DNA of 36,155 nt, from the NCBI GenBank assembly GCA_016287095.1, contig JAEEVK010000021.1, positions 1 through 36,155 on the forward strand, given 5' to 3'. Position 1 is the stretch's first letter; each line of letters starts with the position of its first letter. The notes below the pieces were generated by a model that was not told the DNA's origin, did no database searches, and worked only from the letters and a program-made list of their open reading frames with translations. Positions 17,289-25,400 of this stretch are shown piece by piece. The position numbers were made by a program, and so were the translations under genes. This DNA comes from Lachnospiraceae bacterium (GTDB lineage Bacteria; Bacillota; Clostridia; Lachnospirales; Lachnospiraceae).

Positions 17289-18476
17289 ATGAGTGAAAGA
17301 AATCTGGACTTTGATAGAGTTATCAACAGGAAAAATACTAAATGTCTTAAATATGACTTTGCTGTTAAAAGGGGTTATCCGGAGGATGTACTTCCTCTAT
17401 GGGTAGCCGATATGGATTTTAGAACCAGTTCATATGTGGAAGATGCCATAAAAAATATAGCTGACTTAAATATATATGGATATACCAATACTCAGCATAA
17501 TGACGGTTTTTTCGAGGCAGTAGCAGATTGGATGAAAAGACATCACGGATGGGATGTTGAGGAAGCATGGCATGTGAAAACCCCGGGAGTATGCTTTGCA
17601 ATAGCAACTGCGGTGAGGGCATTAACCGAAAAAGGGGATTCGGTAATAATACAACAGCCTGTATATTACCCTTTTGCAAATATAATTAAACAAAACGAAA
17701 GAAGGATGATAAGTTCTGATCTGGTTAAGGATGAAGAAGGCTATTACAGTATAGATTTTGATGATTTTGAGAAAAAGATCATTGTAAACTCTGTAAAACT
17801 GTTTATTTTATGTAATCCTCATAATCCGACAGGACGGGTGTGGAACAGGGATGAATTAAAAAGACTTGGAGATATTTGTTTGAAACATAATGTAAAGGTT
17901 TTTTCGGATGAGATACATTTTGATTTTATCTGGAAAGGAAAACATAATGTGTTTCAGGAGATTGATGACGGATTTAAAATTATAACCATAACTGCTACAT
18001 CACCAAGCAAGACATTTAATCTTGCCGGGTTGCAGCAGTCTAATATTTTTATACCTGATCCTAATCTGAGACAAAGATTTATCAGGACATTGGATGCTAC
18101 AGGATATGATGAACCCAATATTATGGGGATAGCTGCTGCGGAGGCTGCATACCGTTACGGGGATGAATGGTATAAAGAAGTCAGACAGTATATACAAAGT
18201 AATATTGATCTGACGGATGAATATGTAAGGAACAATCTTCCGTTTGTGAAAATGAGCGAGACGCAGGGGACATATCTGGTTTGGCTGGATTTTAATAAAT
18301 CCGAACTTGCACCTAAAGAGATAGATGATATTATATGTAATAAAGCAAAGCTTTGGTTGGACAGTGGCAGGATATTTGGAGATTCCGGTGCAGGATTTGA
18401 ACGGATAAATGTCGCCTGCCCTAAAACAGTATTGCTTACGGCATTGGAGAGAATTAAAAGAGCATTTGAGACTTGA
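17289..18476 (+). CDS. PatB/MalY-type cystathionine beta-lyase (C-S lyase)
   Basis: This 395-residue class I/II aminotransferase-fold PLP enzyme has the MalY/PatB start FDRVINRKNTKCLKYD, the motif LPLWVADMDF, the site CNPHNPTGRVW and the PLP lysine in SPSKTFNLAGLQ. Enzymes of this group split cystathionine or other S-substituted cysteines into thiol, pyruvate and ammonia. That makes it the most likely C-S lyase of the operon. Its stop codon overlaps the -35 box of the LysR gene promoter. No clear terminator lies between the two genes, so the operon may extend into the regulator. Confidence 0.92.
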   Translation: MSERNLDFDRVINRKNTKCLKYDFAVKRGYPEDVLPLWVADMDFRTSSYVEDAIKNIADLNIYGYTNTQHNDGFFEAVADWMKRHHGWDVEEAWHVKTPGVCFAIATAVRALTEKGDSVIIQQPVYYPFANIIKQNERRMISSDLVKDEEGYYSIDFDDFEKKIIVNSVKLFILCNPHNPTGRVWNRDELKRLGDICLKHNVKVFSDEIHFDFIWKGKHNVFQEIDDGFKIITITATSPSKTFNLAGLQQSNIFIPDPNLRQRFIRTLDATGYDEPNIMGIAAAEAAYRYGDEWYKEVRQYIQSNIDLTDEYVRNNLPFVKMSETQGTYLVWLDFNKSELAPKEIDDIICNKAKLWLDSGRIFGDSGAGFERINVACPKTVLLTALERIKRAFET

Positions 18477-18501
18477 CATACAGTTATATGATATATATTA
18501 T
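18473..18501 (+). promoter_or_regulatory. Promoter of the LysR gene
   Basis: TTGACA at 18473-18478 and TATTAT at 18496-18501 have a 17-base spacer. The -35 box contains the stop codon of the preceding PatB-type gene. No Rrf2-type dyad is present here, unlike at the other sulfur promoters. Confidence 0.7.
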
Positions 18502-18553
18502 GTATAAAAGAAGTTGGGCATAACGAAACTATGACGGTTAGCCGGAGGTATAT

Positions 18554-19486
18554 ATGACATTACAGCAGGTATTATATGCTCTTACTATAGCAGAATGCGG
18601 ATCAATGAATAAGGCATCTGAAAAGCTTTTTATTGTTCAGCCGACACTTACAAGTGCTATTCAGGAACTTGAGAATGAGTTGGGGATTACCATATTTTTG
18701 AGGACAAGAAAAGGAGTAATCCCTACACCGGAGGGCACAGAATTTCTTGAGGATATTAGAAATTTTTACAGACATTACAATATGGTAATGCAGAAGTATG
18801 AGGGTGAGGGAGATTATAAAAGAAAATTCGGTGTATCTACCCAGCATTATTCATTTGCGGTTAAAGCGTTTACCGAGATGGCAAAAAAATATGATATGAA
18901 AGAATTTGATTTTGCCATACGTGAAACTCAGACAAAGATGGTATTAACAGATGTTGGTTCTTTAAAGAGTGAAATCGGTGTTCTTTTTATGAGCTCAGTA
19001 AATCGTAAAGCTATTGAAAAAATTATGAAGGATGAAGAATTGGAGTTTCATCCTCTTATAAAATGCAGAGCTTATGTTTATCTATGGGGCCAGCATCCCT
19101 TGGCAAATGAAAAAACAATAAGCATAGAGCAGCTTGAGCCGTATCCGTGTCTTTCTTTTGAACAGGATGAAGAGGAGCATTATTTCGCAGAAGAAATACT
19201 AAGTGAAAATGTTTATCCGCAGACTATAAAGGTTACAGACCGCTCCACAATGCTGAATCTGATGGTTGGGCTAAACGGGTATACTCTTTGCTCCGGGATC
19301 ATTTCAAGTGATCTTAACGGAGACGGATACGTAGTAATTCCTTTCAAAGAAGATGCTGAGAACCCTAACAGCATAATGGAAATAGGTTATGTCACTAAAA
19401 AGAACAGTATGCTGAGTAAGATGGGCGAAGAGTACATAGAAGAGCTAAATAAATATCTGGAGCATGTCCAGCGAGAAGTCTTATAA
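18554..19486 (+). CDS. LysR-family transcription regulator
   Basis: This 310-residue regulator has an N-terminal helix-turn-helix (MTLQQVLYALTIAECGSMNKASEKLFIVQPTLTS form) followed by a type 2 periplasmic-binding-like effector domain at about residues 90-300. CGGAGG stands before the ATG. Its place between the sulfur operon and metY-cysK suggests it senses a sulfur metabolite such as O-acetylserine, in the manner of CysL or CmbR. This is context only. It has its own promoter and a terminator, so it is probably made independently of both attenuators. A target site could not be picked out by eye. Confidence 0.9.
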   Translation: MTLQQVLYALTIAECGSMNKASEKLFIVQPTLTSAIQELENELGITIFLRTRKGVIPTPEGTEFLEDIRNFYRHYNMVMQKYEGEGDYKRKFGVSTQHYSFAVKAFTEMAKKYDMKEFDFAIRETQTKMVLTDVGSLKSEIGVLFMSSVNRKAIEKIMKDEELEFHPLIKCRAYVYLWGQHPLANEKTISIEQLEPYPCLSFEQDEEEHYFAEEILSENVYPQTIKVTDRSTMLNLMVGLNGYTLCSGIISSDLNGDGYVVIPFKEDAENPNSIMEIGYVTKKNSMLSKMGEEYIEELNKYLEHVQREVL

Positions 19487-19505
19487 TAGTAAACATCTAA
19501 AAGAG

Positions 19506-19544
19506 TAGCCAGTTATCAATTTGATTGATAACCGGCTATTAATT
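19506..19544 (+). terminator. Terminator of the LysR gene
   Basis: TAGCC-a-GTTATCA at 19506-19518 pairs with TGATAAC-c-GGCTA at 19526-19538 and is followed by TTAATTTT. The inner hairpin recurs at 7735-7755 before the other sulfur promoter, where the outer pairs are lost. Confidence 0.75.
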
Positions 19545-19558
19545 TTGCTTATTTTAAA

Positions 19559-19592
19559 ACCTATTGACATAGTAGGTAATATGTGTTATAAC
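19559..19592 (+). promoter_or_regulatory. metY-cysK promoter with an Rrf2-type operator
   Basis: TTGACA at 19564-19569 and TATAAC at 19587-19592 are 17 bases apart. The dyad ACCTATTGACATAGTAGGT at 19559-19577 overlaps the -35 box and is identical to that at 7782-7800. Confidence 0.87.
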
Positions 19593-19644
19593 ATGTACAT
19601 CGGATGAAACAAGACCGAAAGACAGAAAAAGGAGGCGCTAGGAT

Positions 19645-19767
19645 ATGACTACTACATATTATAAAACAAATGTCATGTGTTGTTATCGAATGCAAAACTC
19701 CCGGGCAGTTGATATGGCTGGGGCAGTTGAAGGGTACTTCATGCGCCTCATAACAGAACGATGTTGA
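19645..19767 (+). CDS. Leader peptide 2, putative cysteine-sensing attenuator peptide
   Basis: This 40-residue frame begins at an ATG with AGGAGG at 19630-19635. The core MCCYRMQNSRAVDMAG shares R-M-Q-x-S-R-A-[IV]-[ND]-M-A with leader peptide 1. Two adjacent Cys codons (TGT TGT, 19678-19683) come just before the strand CTCCCGGGCA at 19698-19707, and the last sense codon is also Cys. The distance from the second Cys codon to that strand is 14 bases, so a ribosome stalled on cysteine should leave it free. Changes such as CAG/CAA, GCC/GCT, Ile/Val and Asn/Asp between the two leaders argue that the peptide itself is conserved. Confidence 0.75.
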   Translation: MTTTYYKTNVMCCYRMQNSRAVDMAGAVEGYFMRLITERC

Positions 19768-19794
19768 TCTAATCGCTGAATTCTTCAAGCCATT

Positions 19795-19826
19795 TGCCCG
19801 GGAGCTGAAATGCCTCGGGCATTTTT
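19795..19826 (+). terminator. Conditional terminator of the metY leader
   Basis: TGCCCGGGAGC at 19795-19805 pairs with GCCTCGGGCA at 19812-19821, with six strong outer pairs and a less regular top, and is followed by TTTTTC. The start of metY is about 85 bases downstream. That intervening stretch is very A-rich and holds the ribosome binding site AAGGAG. Confidence 0.75.
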
Positions 19827-19911
19827 CATTGACTCACTTAAATAACAAATAACTAAATAAAAACATAAAATAAAAATAATAAAACAATATATATTCAAGG
19901 AGATTAAGATT

Positions 19912-21192
19912 ATGAGTAATTATAAATTTGAGACATTACAGTTACACGTTGGACAGGAACAGGCAGATCCCACTACAGATTCAAGGGCGGTTCCGATTTA
20001 CCAGACTACTTCTTATGTATTCCATAACAGTAAGCACGCAGCAGACAGATTTGGTCTTGCAGATGCAGGTAACATTTATGGCAGACTTACCAATACCACT
20101 CAGGATGTATTAGAGAAGAGACTTGCAGCTCTTGAGGGTGGCAGCGCAGCACTTGCTCTTGCATCGGGTGCAGCAGCTATTACATATACTATAGAAGCTT
20201 TAGCAGCAAACGGCGGACATATCGTAGCACAGAAGACTATCTACGGTGGCAGCTACAATTTACTTGCACATACACTTCCCCAGTACGGCATCGAGACCAC
20301 ATTCGTTGATGCTCATAATCTGGCAGAGGTTGAGGGAGCGATCAAGGAAAATACCAGAGCCATCTACTTAGAGACTCTCGGCAATCCTAACAGCGACATC
20401 CCGGATGTAGATGCTATCTCAGAGATAGCTCACAAGTACGGACTTCCCGTAGTAGTTGATAATACATTTGGTACACCTTATCTTTTCAGAGCTTTTGAGC
20501 ATGGTGCAGATATAGTAGTTCATTCAGCTACCAAATTTATCGGTGGACATGGAACAACTCTTGGTGGTATAATTGTTGAGTCGGGCAAGTTTAACTGGAA
20601 GGCCAGCGGAAAGTATCCGAATATCGCAGCTCCCAATCCCAGCTACCACGGAGTATCTTTCTATGATGCTGTAGGACCTGCTGCATTTGTTACATTTATC
20701 AGAGCGATACTTCTTCGTGATACCGGTGCTACCATTTCTCCTTTCAACGCATTCCTTCTGCTTCAGGGCGTTGAGACGTTATCACTCAGACTTGACAGAC
20801 ATGCTGAAAACACAAAGAAGGTAGTTGAGTTCTTAAAGAACCATCCTAAGGTAGCAAAGGTTAATCATCCTTCACTTCCCGATCATCCCGATCACGAGCT
20901 TTATAAGAGATACTTCCCTAACGGCGGCGGATCGATATTCACATTTGATATCAAGGGCGGCAAGGAAGAGGCTTGGAAGTTTATTGATAACCTTAAGATT
21001 TTCTCACTTCTTGCAAATGTTGCAGATGTTAAGAGTCTGGTTATCCATCCCGCAACCACTACTCATTCACAGCTGACCGAAGAAGAACTTTTAGATCAGG
21101 GTATCAATCAGAGTACCATCAGACTTTCAATCGGTACAGAGCATGTTGATGATATAATCGCAGATCTTGAGAATGGATTTGCTGCTGTTTAA
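19912..21192 (+). CDS. metY: O-acetylhomoserine sulfhydrylase
   Basis: This 426-residue PLP enzyme makes homocysteine from O-acetylhomoserine and sulfide. It shows the MetY pattern [26 protein letters not shown], the cofactor residues in [16 protein letters not shown], the PLP lysine in [13 protein letters not shown], and the long MetY insert [10 protein letters not shown]...[10 protein letters not shown] that separates it from cystathionine gamma-synthases. Codons are more regular and GC-richer than in the 8-18 kb operon, as expected of a strongly expressed gene. It lies behind attenuator 2 and is followed by a stable hairpin and cysK. Confidence 0.95.
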   Translation: MSNYKFETLQLHVGQEQADPTTDSRAVPIYQTTSYVFHNSKHAADRFGLADAGNIYGRLTNTTQDVLEKRLAALEGGSAALALASGAAAITYTIEALAANGGHIVAQKTIYGGSYNLLAHTLPQYGIETTFVDAHNLAEVEGAIKENTRAIYLETLGNPNSDIPDVDAISEIAHKYGLPVVVDNTFGTPYLFRAFEHGADIVVHSATKFIGGHGTTLGGIIVESGKFNWKASGKYPNIAAPNPSYHGVSFYDAVGPAAFVTFIRAILLRDTGATISPFNAFLLLQGVETLSLRLDRHAENTKKVVEFLKNHPKVAKVNHPSLPDHPDHELYKRYFPNGGGSIFTFDIKGGKEEAWKFIDNLKIFSLLANVADVKSLVIHPATTTHSQLTEEELLDQGINQSTIRLSIGTEHVDDIIADLENGFAAV

Positions 21193-21203
21193 TAGGTCGT
21201 TAG

Positions 21204-21224
21204 CTCCATCCTGCAAGGATGGAG
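21204..21224 (+). other. Intergenic hairpin between metY and cysK
   Basis: CTCCATCCT and AGGATGGAG form a perfect 9-bp stem with a GCA loop. No T run follows, so it is more likely a stability or processing element than a terminator. Confidence 0.65.
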
Positions 21225-21270
21225 TGGCAATAGGCTAGAATTAAAATAATAAGAAAGAAGGATAAATGTC

Positions 21271-22203
21271 ATGTCAAAAATTTATAAGGGAACTTTAGGA
21301 TTAATAGGAAATACACCTCTTGTAGAGGTTGTTAATATCGAAAAGGAATTAGGATTAGAGGCAACAGTACTTGTTAAGCTTGAATATTTCAATCCCGCAG
21401 GCAGCGTTAAGGATCGTATCGCAAAGGCCATGATCGAGGATGCTGAAGCAAAGGGCTTGCTTAAGGAAGGTTCGGTTATCATCGAGCCTACCAGCGGAAA
21501 TACAGGTATCGGTCTTGCTTCTATAGCAGCAGCAAAAGGATACAGGATTATCCTTACCATGCCTGAGACCATGAGTGTTGAGAGAAGAAATATCTTAAAG
21601 GCATATGGTGCTGAGATAGTCCTTACTGAGGGAGCAAAGGGTATGAAGGGTGCTATTGCAAAGGCTGAAGAGCTTGCAAAGGAAATCCCTAACAGCTTTA
21701 TACCCGGACAGTTTGTAAATCCTGCTAACCCTGCCGTACATAAGGCAACCACAGGTCCCGAGATCTGGAATGATACCGACGGAAAGGTTGATATCTTTAT
21801 CGCAGGTGTAGGTACAGGCGGAACCCTTACCGGTACAGGAGAATATTTAAAATCACAGAATCCTAATGTAAAGATAGTTGCGTTAGAGCCTTCGGACTCA
21901 CCCGTCCTTTCAGAAGGCAAGGCAGGTCCTCACAAGATTCAGGGTATTGGTGCCGGCTTTGTTCCCGACGTCCTTAACACAAAAATTTATGACGAGATTT
22001 TCAAGGCTGAAGGCGCTGACGCATTTGCAGCAGCTAAGTTACTTGCAAAGAAGGAGGGTATCTCCGTAGGTATCTCTTCAGGTGCTGCTCTTCACGGAGC
22101 ATTAGAGCTCGCTAAGCGTCCGGAAAACAAGGGCAAGGTGATAGTTGCGCTTCTTCCCGACAGCGGCGACAGATACTATTCAACAGCATTATTCACAGAC
22201 TGA
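21271..22203 (+). CDS. cysK: Cysteine synthase (O-acetylserine sulfhydrylase), main copy
   Basis: This 310-residue CysK has all the family motifs: NPAGSVKDR with the PLP lysine, [42 protein letters not shown], the phosphate loop GTGGTLTG, and DSGDRYYST. It uses O-acetylserine from CysE (6711) and sulfide to make cysteine. GAAGG precedes the ATG. It shares the metY transcript and so the same operator and attenuator. Its optimised codons mark it as the housekeeping copy. In Firmicutes, CysK can bind the Rrf2 protein CymR as a co-repressor, so a contact with the regulator encoded at 4606 is possible. Confidence 0.96.
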   Translation: MSKIYKGTLGLIGNTPLVEVVNIEKELGLEATVLVKLEYFNPAGSVKDRIAKAMIEDAEAKGLLKEGSVIIEPTSGNTGIGLASIAAAKGYRIILTMPETMSVERRNILKAYGAEIVLTEGAKGMKGAIAKAEELAKEIPNSFIPGQFVNPANPAVHKATTGPEIWNDTDGKVDIFIAGVGTGGTLTGTGEYLKSQNPNVKIVALEPSDSPVLSEGKAGPHKIQGIGAGFVPDVLNTKIYDEIFKAEGADAFAAAKLLAKKEGISVGISSGAALHGALELAKRPENKGKVIVALLPDSGDRYYSTALFTD

Positions 22204-22238
22204 TTCGAGAGACTCTTTGGATATATGATTGGCAAATT

Positions 22239-22261
22239 GGAGCAGGAAACTGCTCCTTTTT
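22239..22261 (+). terminator. Terminator of metY-cysK
   Basis: GGAGCAG at 22239-22245 pairs with CTGCTCC at 22250-22256 around a GAAA loop and is followed by TTTTT. Confidence 0.9.
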
Positions 22262-22275
22262 GTGTTGTATAAAAA

Positions 22276-22304
22276 TTGACTTTATTAAGAGCATTTGTTA
22301 TAAT
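22276..22304 (+). promoter_or_regulatory. Promoter of the HD-GYP sensor gene
   Basis: TTGACT at 22276-22281 and TATAAT at 22299-22304 have a 17-base spacer. The leader of about 95 bases shows no clear structure. GGGAGG at 22389-22394 lies 11 bases before the ATG. Confidence 0.8.
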
Positions 22305-22405
22305 ATAACGTTAATACATATGAAGAACGCAAGCTTGTTTTATAAATTGATTTTTTGAAAAATAATATCAGATAAACTCTGTAGGAGCGGGAGGCTATAT
22401 TAGGG

Positions 22406-25400
22406 ATGAAAAATTGGAAAACCTGGAAAATTGTTCTGTTTATAGCACTATGTCTTTGCATGAACATAGGAGGAAAGCTGCTGTCTTCATGGCTGGAACT
22501 GCCCATGTGGATGGATTCCTTTGGTACGGTTCTGTGTGCTTATGTTGCAGGGCCTGTATGCGGCGCAATGGTCGGACTTACAGGAAATCTCGCATATTGT
22601 ATTGTGAATTCCCTTGCTGCCGCCTACTCCGTAACCAGTATTGCACTGGGTGTGATCATAGGTATTGCGGCACGCAAGAGATGGTTTGAACGGTTTTACG
22701 GCTTTATGAAAGCCGTTTCCCTGACTATGCTTACCGCATTGGTAGTATCAGTGCCCGTGAATATGATTTTTTCACAGGGCTATACCGGAAATAAATGGGG
22801 TGACGGAGTCATAGATTTTCTTCTTAATAAGGAATGGCCCCGCTTCCTGTGCATAATTTTAGGCCAGCTGGCTATAGAATTTGTTGACAAGATGCTTACA
22901 ATAATTGCCGTATGCCTGATCATCTGGGTTAACAAAATGCGGCATAACAGGAATAACGATAAGGCTTTAAACAAAAATGCCATAGCAAGTGCGGTTTTTG
23001 CACTTTGCCTGTTCTGTGGATTGGCTACTCCTCAAAATGTTAAAGCGGATAGTTCCACGGATATAGTTGATTATAACGATTATGTAAAAACTGTTTTTAG
23101 CAGTAACAACGGCTTACCCTGCGGCGAAGCCAACGATATCGCACAGACAAATGATGGTGTACTCTGGATTGGTACATATGCGGGATTATACCGTTACAAC
23201 GGGCGTGAATTCCGCTGGATCGATAATTATGAATCGGTAAAAAATGTAAACTGCCTTTATGTGGATGAGGAAGGTCGTCTGTGGATCGGTACCAATGATA
23301 ACGGCCTTTCCATCGTAATACGTGAAAAAGTAGTAAATGTTATCGATATGTCATCCGGACTTCCTTCGAATTCAGTGCGATGCATTACCCGTGCGTCTGA
23401 CGGATACTATTATGTCGGGACAACCGGCAGCCTGCAGATCCTTATGATGAATAACGGACTTAAAGCGGCAGGTACTCTTGAAGAGGTCAATTATGCTGAC
23501 AGTATTACTGCGGATGAGCGTGGCCACGTGGCAGCTATTGCTTCTGACGGACGTTTGTTCCTACTGAAAAACGGTGAGATCAAGGCTTCACTTCAGCTTG
23601 ATAACGGACAGGATCTTTTTAACTGCTGTGCATTTGCTCCAGACGGGACACTGATGGTAGGTACTTCTACCAATCATATTTATCAGTATGATGTAACAAA
23701 TGATGAATTCAGGCAGATTGGTGTCAGGACCTGTGAAGATGTAACAAGCATAAACAATATTAACTTTATAGACGACGGAACTCTTTTCCTTTCTACCGAC
23801 AGCGGAGTATCTTATATAGATTCAACCGGCTATCATCGTTTAAATACAAACGATTTCAATAATTCCATAGACAATATGCTTTATGACTATCAGGGGAATC
23901 TGTGGTTTACATCCTCAAGACTTGGCCTGCTCCGCCTGGCTAAATCACCTTTTAAGGATATTTACGGTGCCATAGGCATGGACCGAAGAGTAGTCAATGC
24001 TATAGTCTTCTGGCAGGGAAATTACTATATCGGTACCGATAAAGGACTGGATGTAGTGGATAAAGCCTGTCATTCTCAGGTAGAGAATGCTTTGACAGAG
24101 GAGCTGACAGGAAAGCGTATCCGCTGTATGTATGTGGACAGTAATGATCATCTGTGGGTTTGTACTTACGGAAGCGGGCTTAGGGAGTATTCGCCCAATG
24201 GAGAGAGCTGGTCATATAATGCCGAAGACGGAAGCTTTGGAAACCGGGCACGAGTAGTCACAGGCCTTTCTGACGGGACGATCTTAGCAGCCGGTGACAC
24301 AGGTATAAGCTATATCAGGGATCATAAAGTAGAAAAAACTATCCGTAATGAGGACGGTCTGATCAATTCCATGATACTGACAATTACCGAACGGAGTGAC
24401 GGCACGATCCTCGCCGGAACCGACGGAGACGGTATTGCAGTTCTTAAGGACGGAAAGGTAGATAGGATGATCACCCGTGATGACGGCTTAAGCAGCGGTG
24501 TTATCCTGCGTACTATAAAGGATCCGAAATCAGAGGGCGTTTTCATAGTTACAAGTAACAGTCTCTGCTATCTTGAACCGGCAGGAACTGTCCGTATACT
24601 GGATAAATTCCCTTATTTCAACAATTATGATATCTGGGTTAAGGATGAAGACACTTTCTTCGTAATGTCCAGTGCCGGAATCTATGTAGTAGAACGTGAT
24701 GAGCTGGTTGAAGGCGGAGAGCTCGCATGGGAGCTTTTGGATGCAAGAAGAGGTTTAGGTACTTCACTGACTGCAAATTCATGGAACTATTATAACGGAA
24801 ACAATGAATTGTTCCTTCCCTGCGATACAGGTGTTTATCAGATTGATGTTGAAAAGTACAACAGTGATGTAAGATCCTATCGTATGCAGCTGGCATCTGT
24901 AAAATTAGACGGTGTCTTACAGCCGATTGACAGGACCGGAGCTATTACAATAGGCCAGGGTGTCAGCCGTATCGAGCTTGATCCGGAGATTTTAAACTAT
25001 ACGATCCAGGAGCCGAATGTAGGCTACTTTCTTGAAGGATTTGACACACAATGGACTATAGTTCCTCAGAATAGCCTGAACAATATCATTTATGGCAATG
25101 TCCCGTCAGGAACTTATACATTCCATCTGGCTATTATAGACAGTGCCGGTGAAAAGGTTCTTGAGGAACGTAAGTTTGAAGTGGTTAAGGAAGGAAAATT
25201 TTATGAGCAGCCGGGCTTTTATATGTATATGCTCATAATTCTTTCATTGTTTCTGATATGGTTTACATGGCTTGTAGTACAAAGACAGCTTAATAAACAG
25301 CAGATAAAGATCAATATGGCCAATCAGACTGTTATGGCTATAGCGAACGCAGTCGATGCCAAGGATGTGCGTACTCATCAGCATTCCACCCGTGTTGCTG

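Larger units (their letters stand above)
19593..19826 (+). ncRNA. Transcription attenuator leader of metY-cysK
   Basis: CTCCCGGGCA at 19698-19707, inside the leader peptide, pairs without mismatch with TGCCCGGGAG at 19795-19804. ATGGCT at 19714-19719 can extend this with AGCCAT at 19788-19793. The alternative fold is the terminator at 19795-19826. The design equals that of the leader at 7816-8043, and the RBS region (GGCGYTAG-ATATGA) and the upstream ACATCRGAT are also shared. Confidence 0.7.

Noticed and set aside
19593-19911. SAM riboswitch or T-box in the metY leader.
   Set aside because: No T-box motif or specifier stem and no SAM-box core was seen. The leader instead has a translated frame and a direct antiterminator/terminator pair.
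21204-21224. Terminator between metY and cysK.
   Set aside because: The 9-bp stem has no following T run, and cysK lacks its own recognisable promoter, so the genes are probably cotranscribed.
21282-21920. 212-codon open frame on the minus strand opposite cysK.
   Set aside because: It is the mirror of a codon-biased gene, a common artefact; the protein is low-complexity Pro/Ser/Ala with no family motif.
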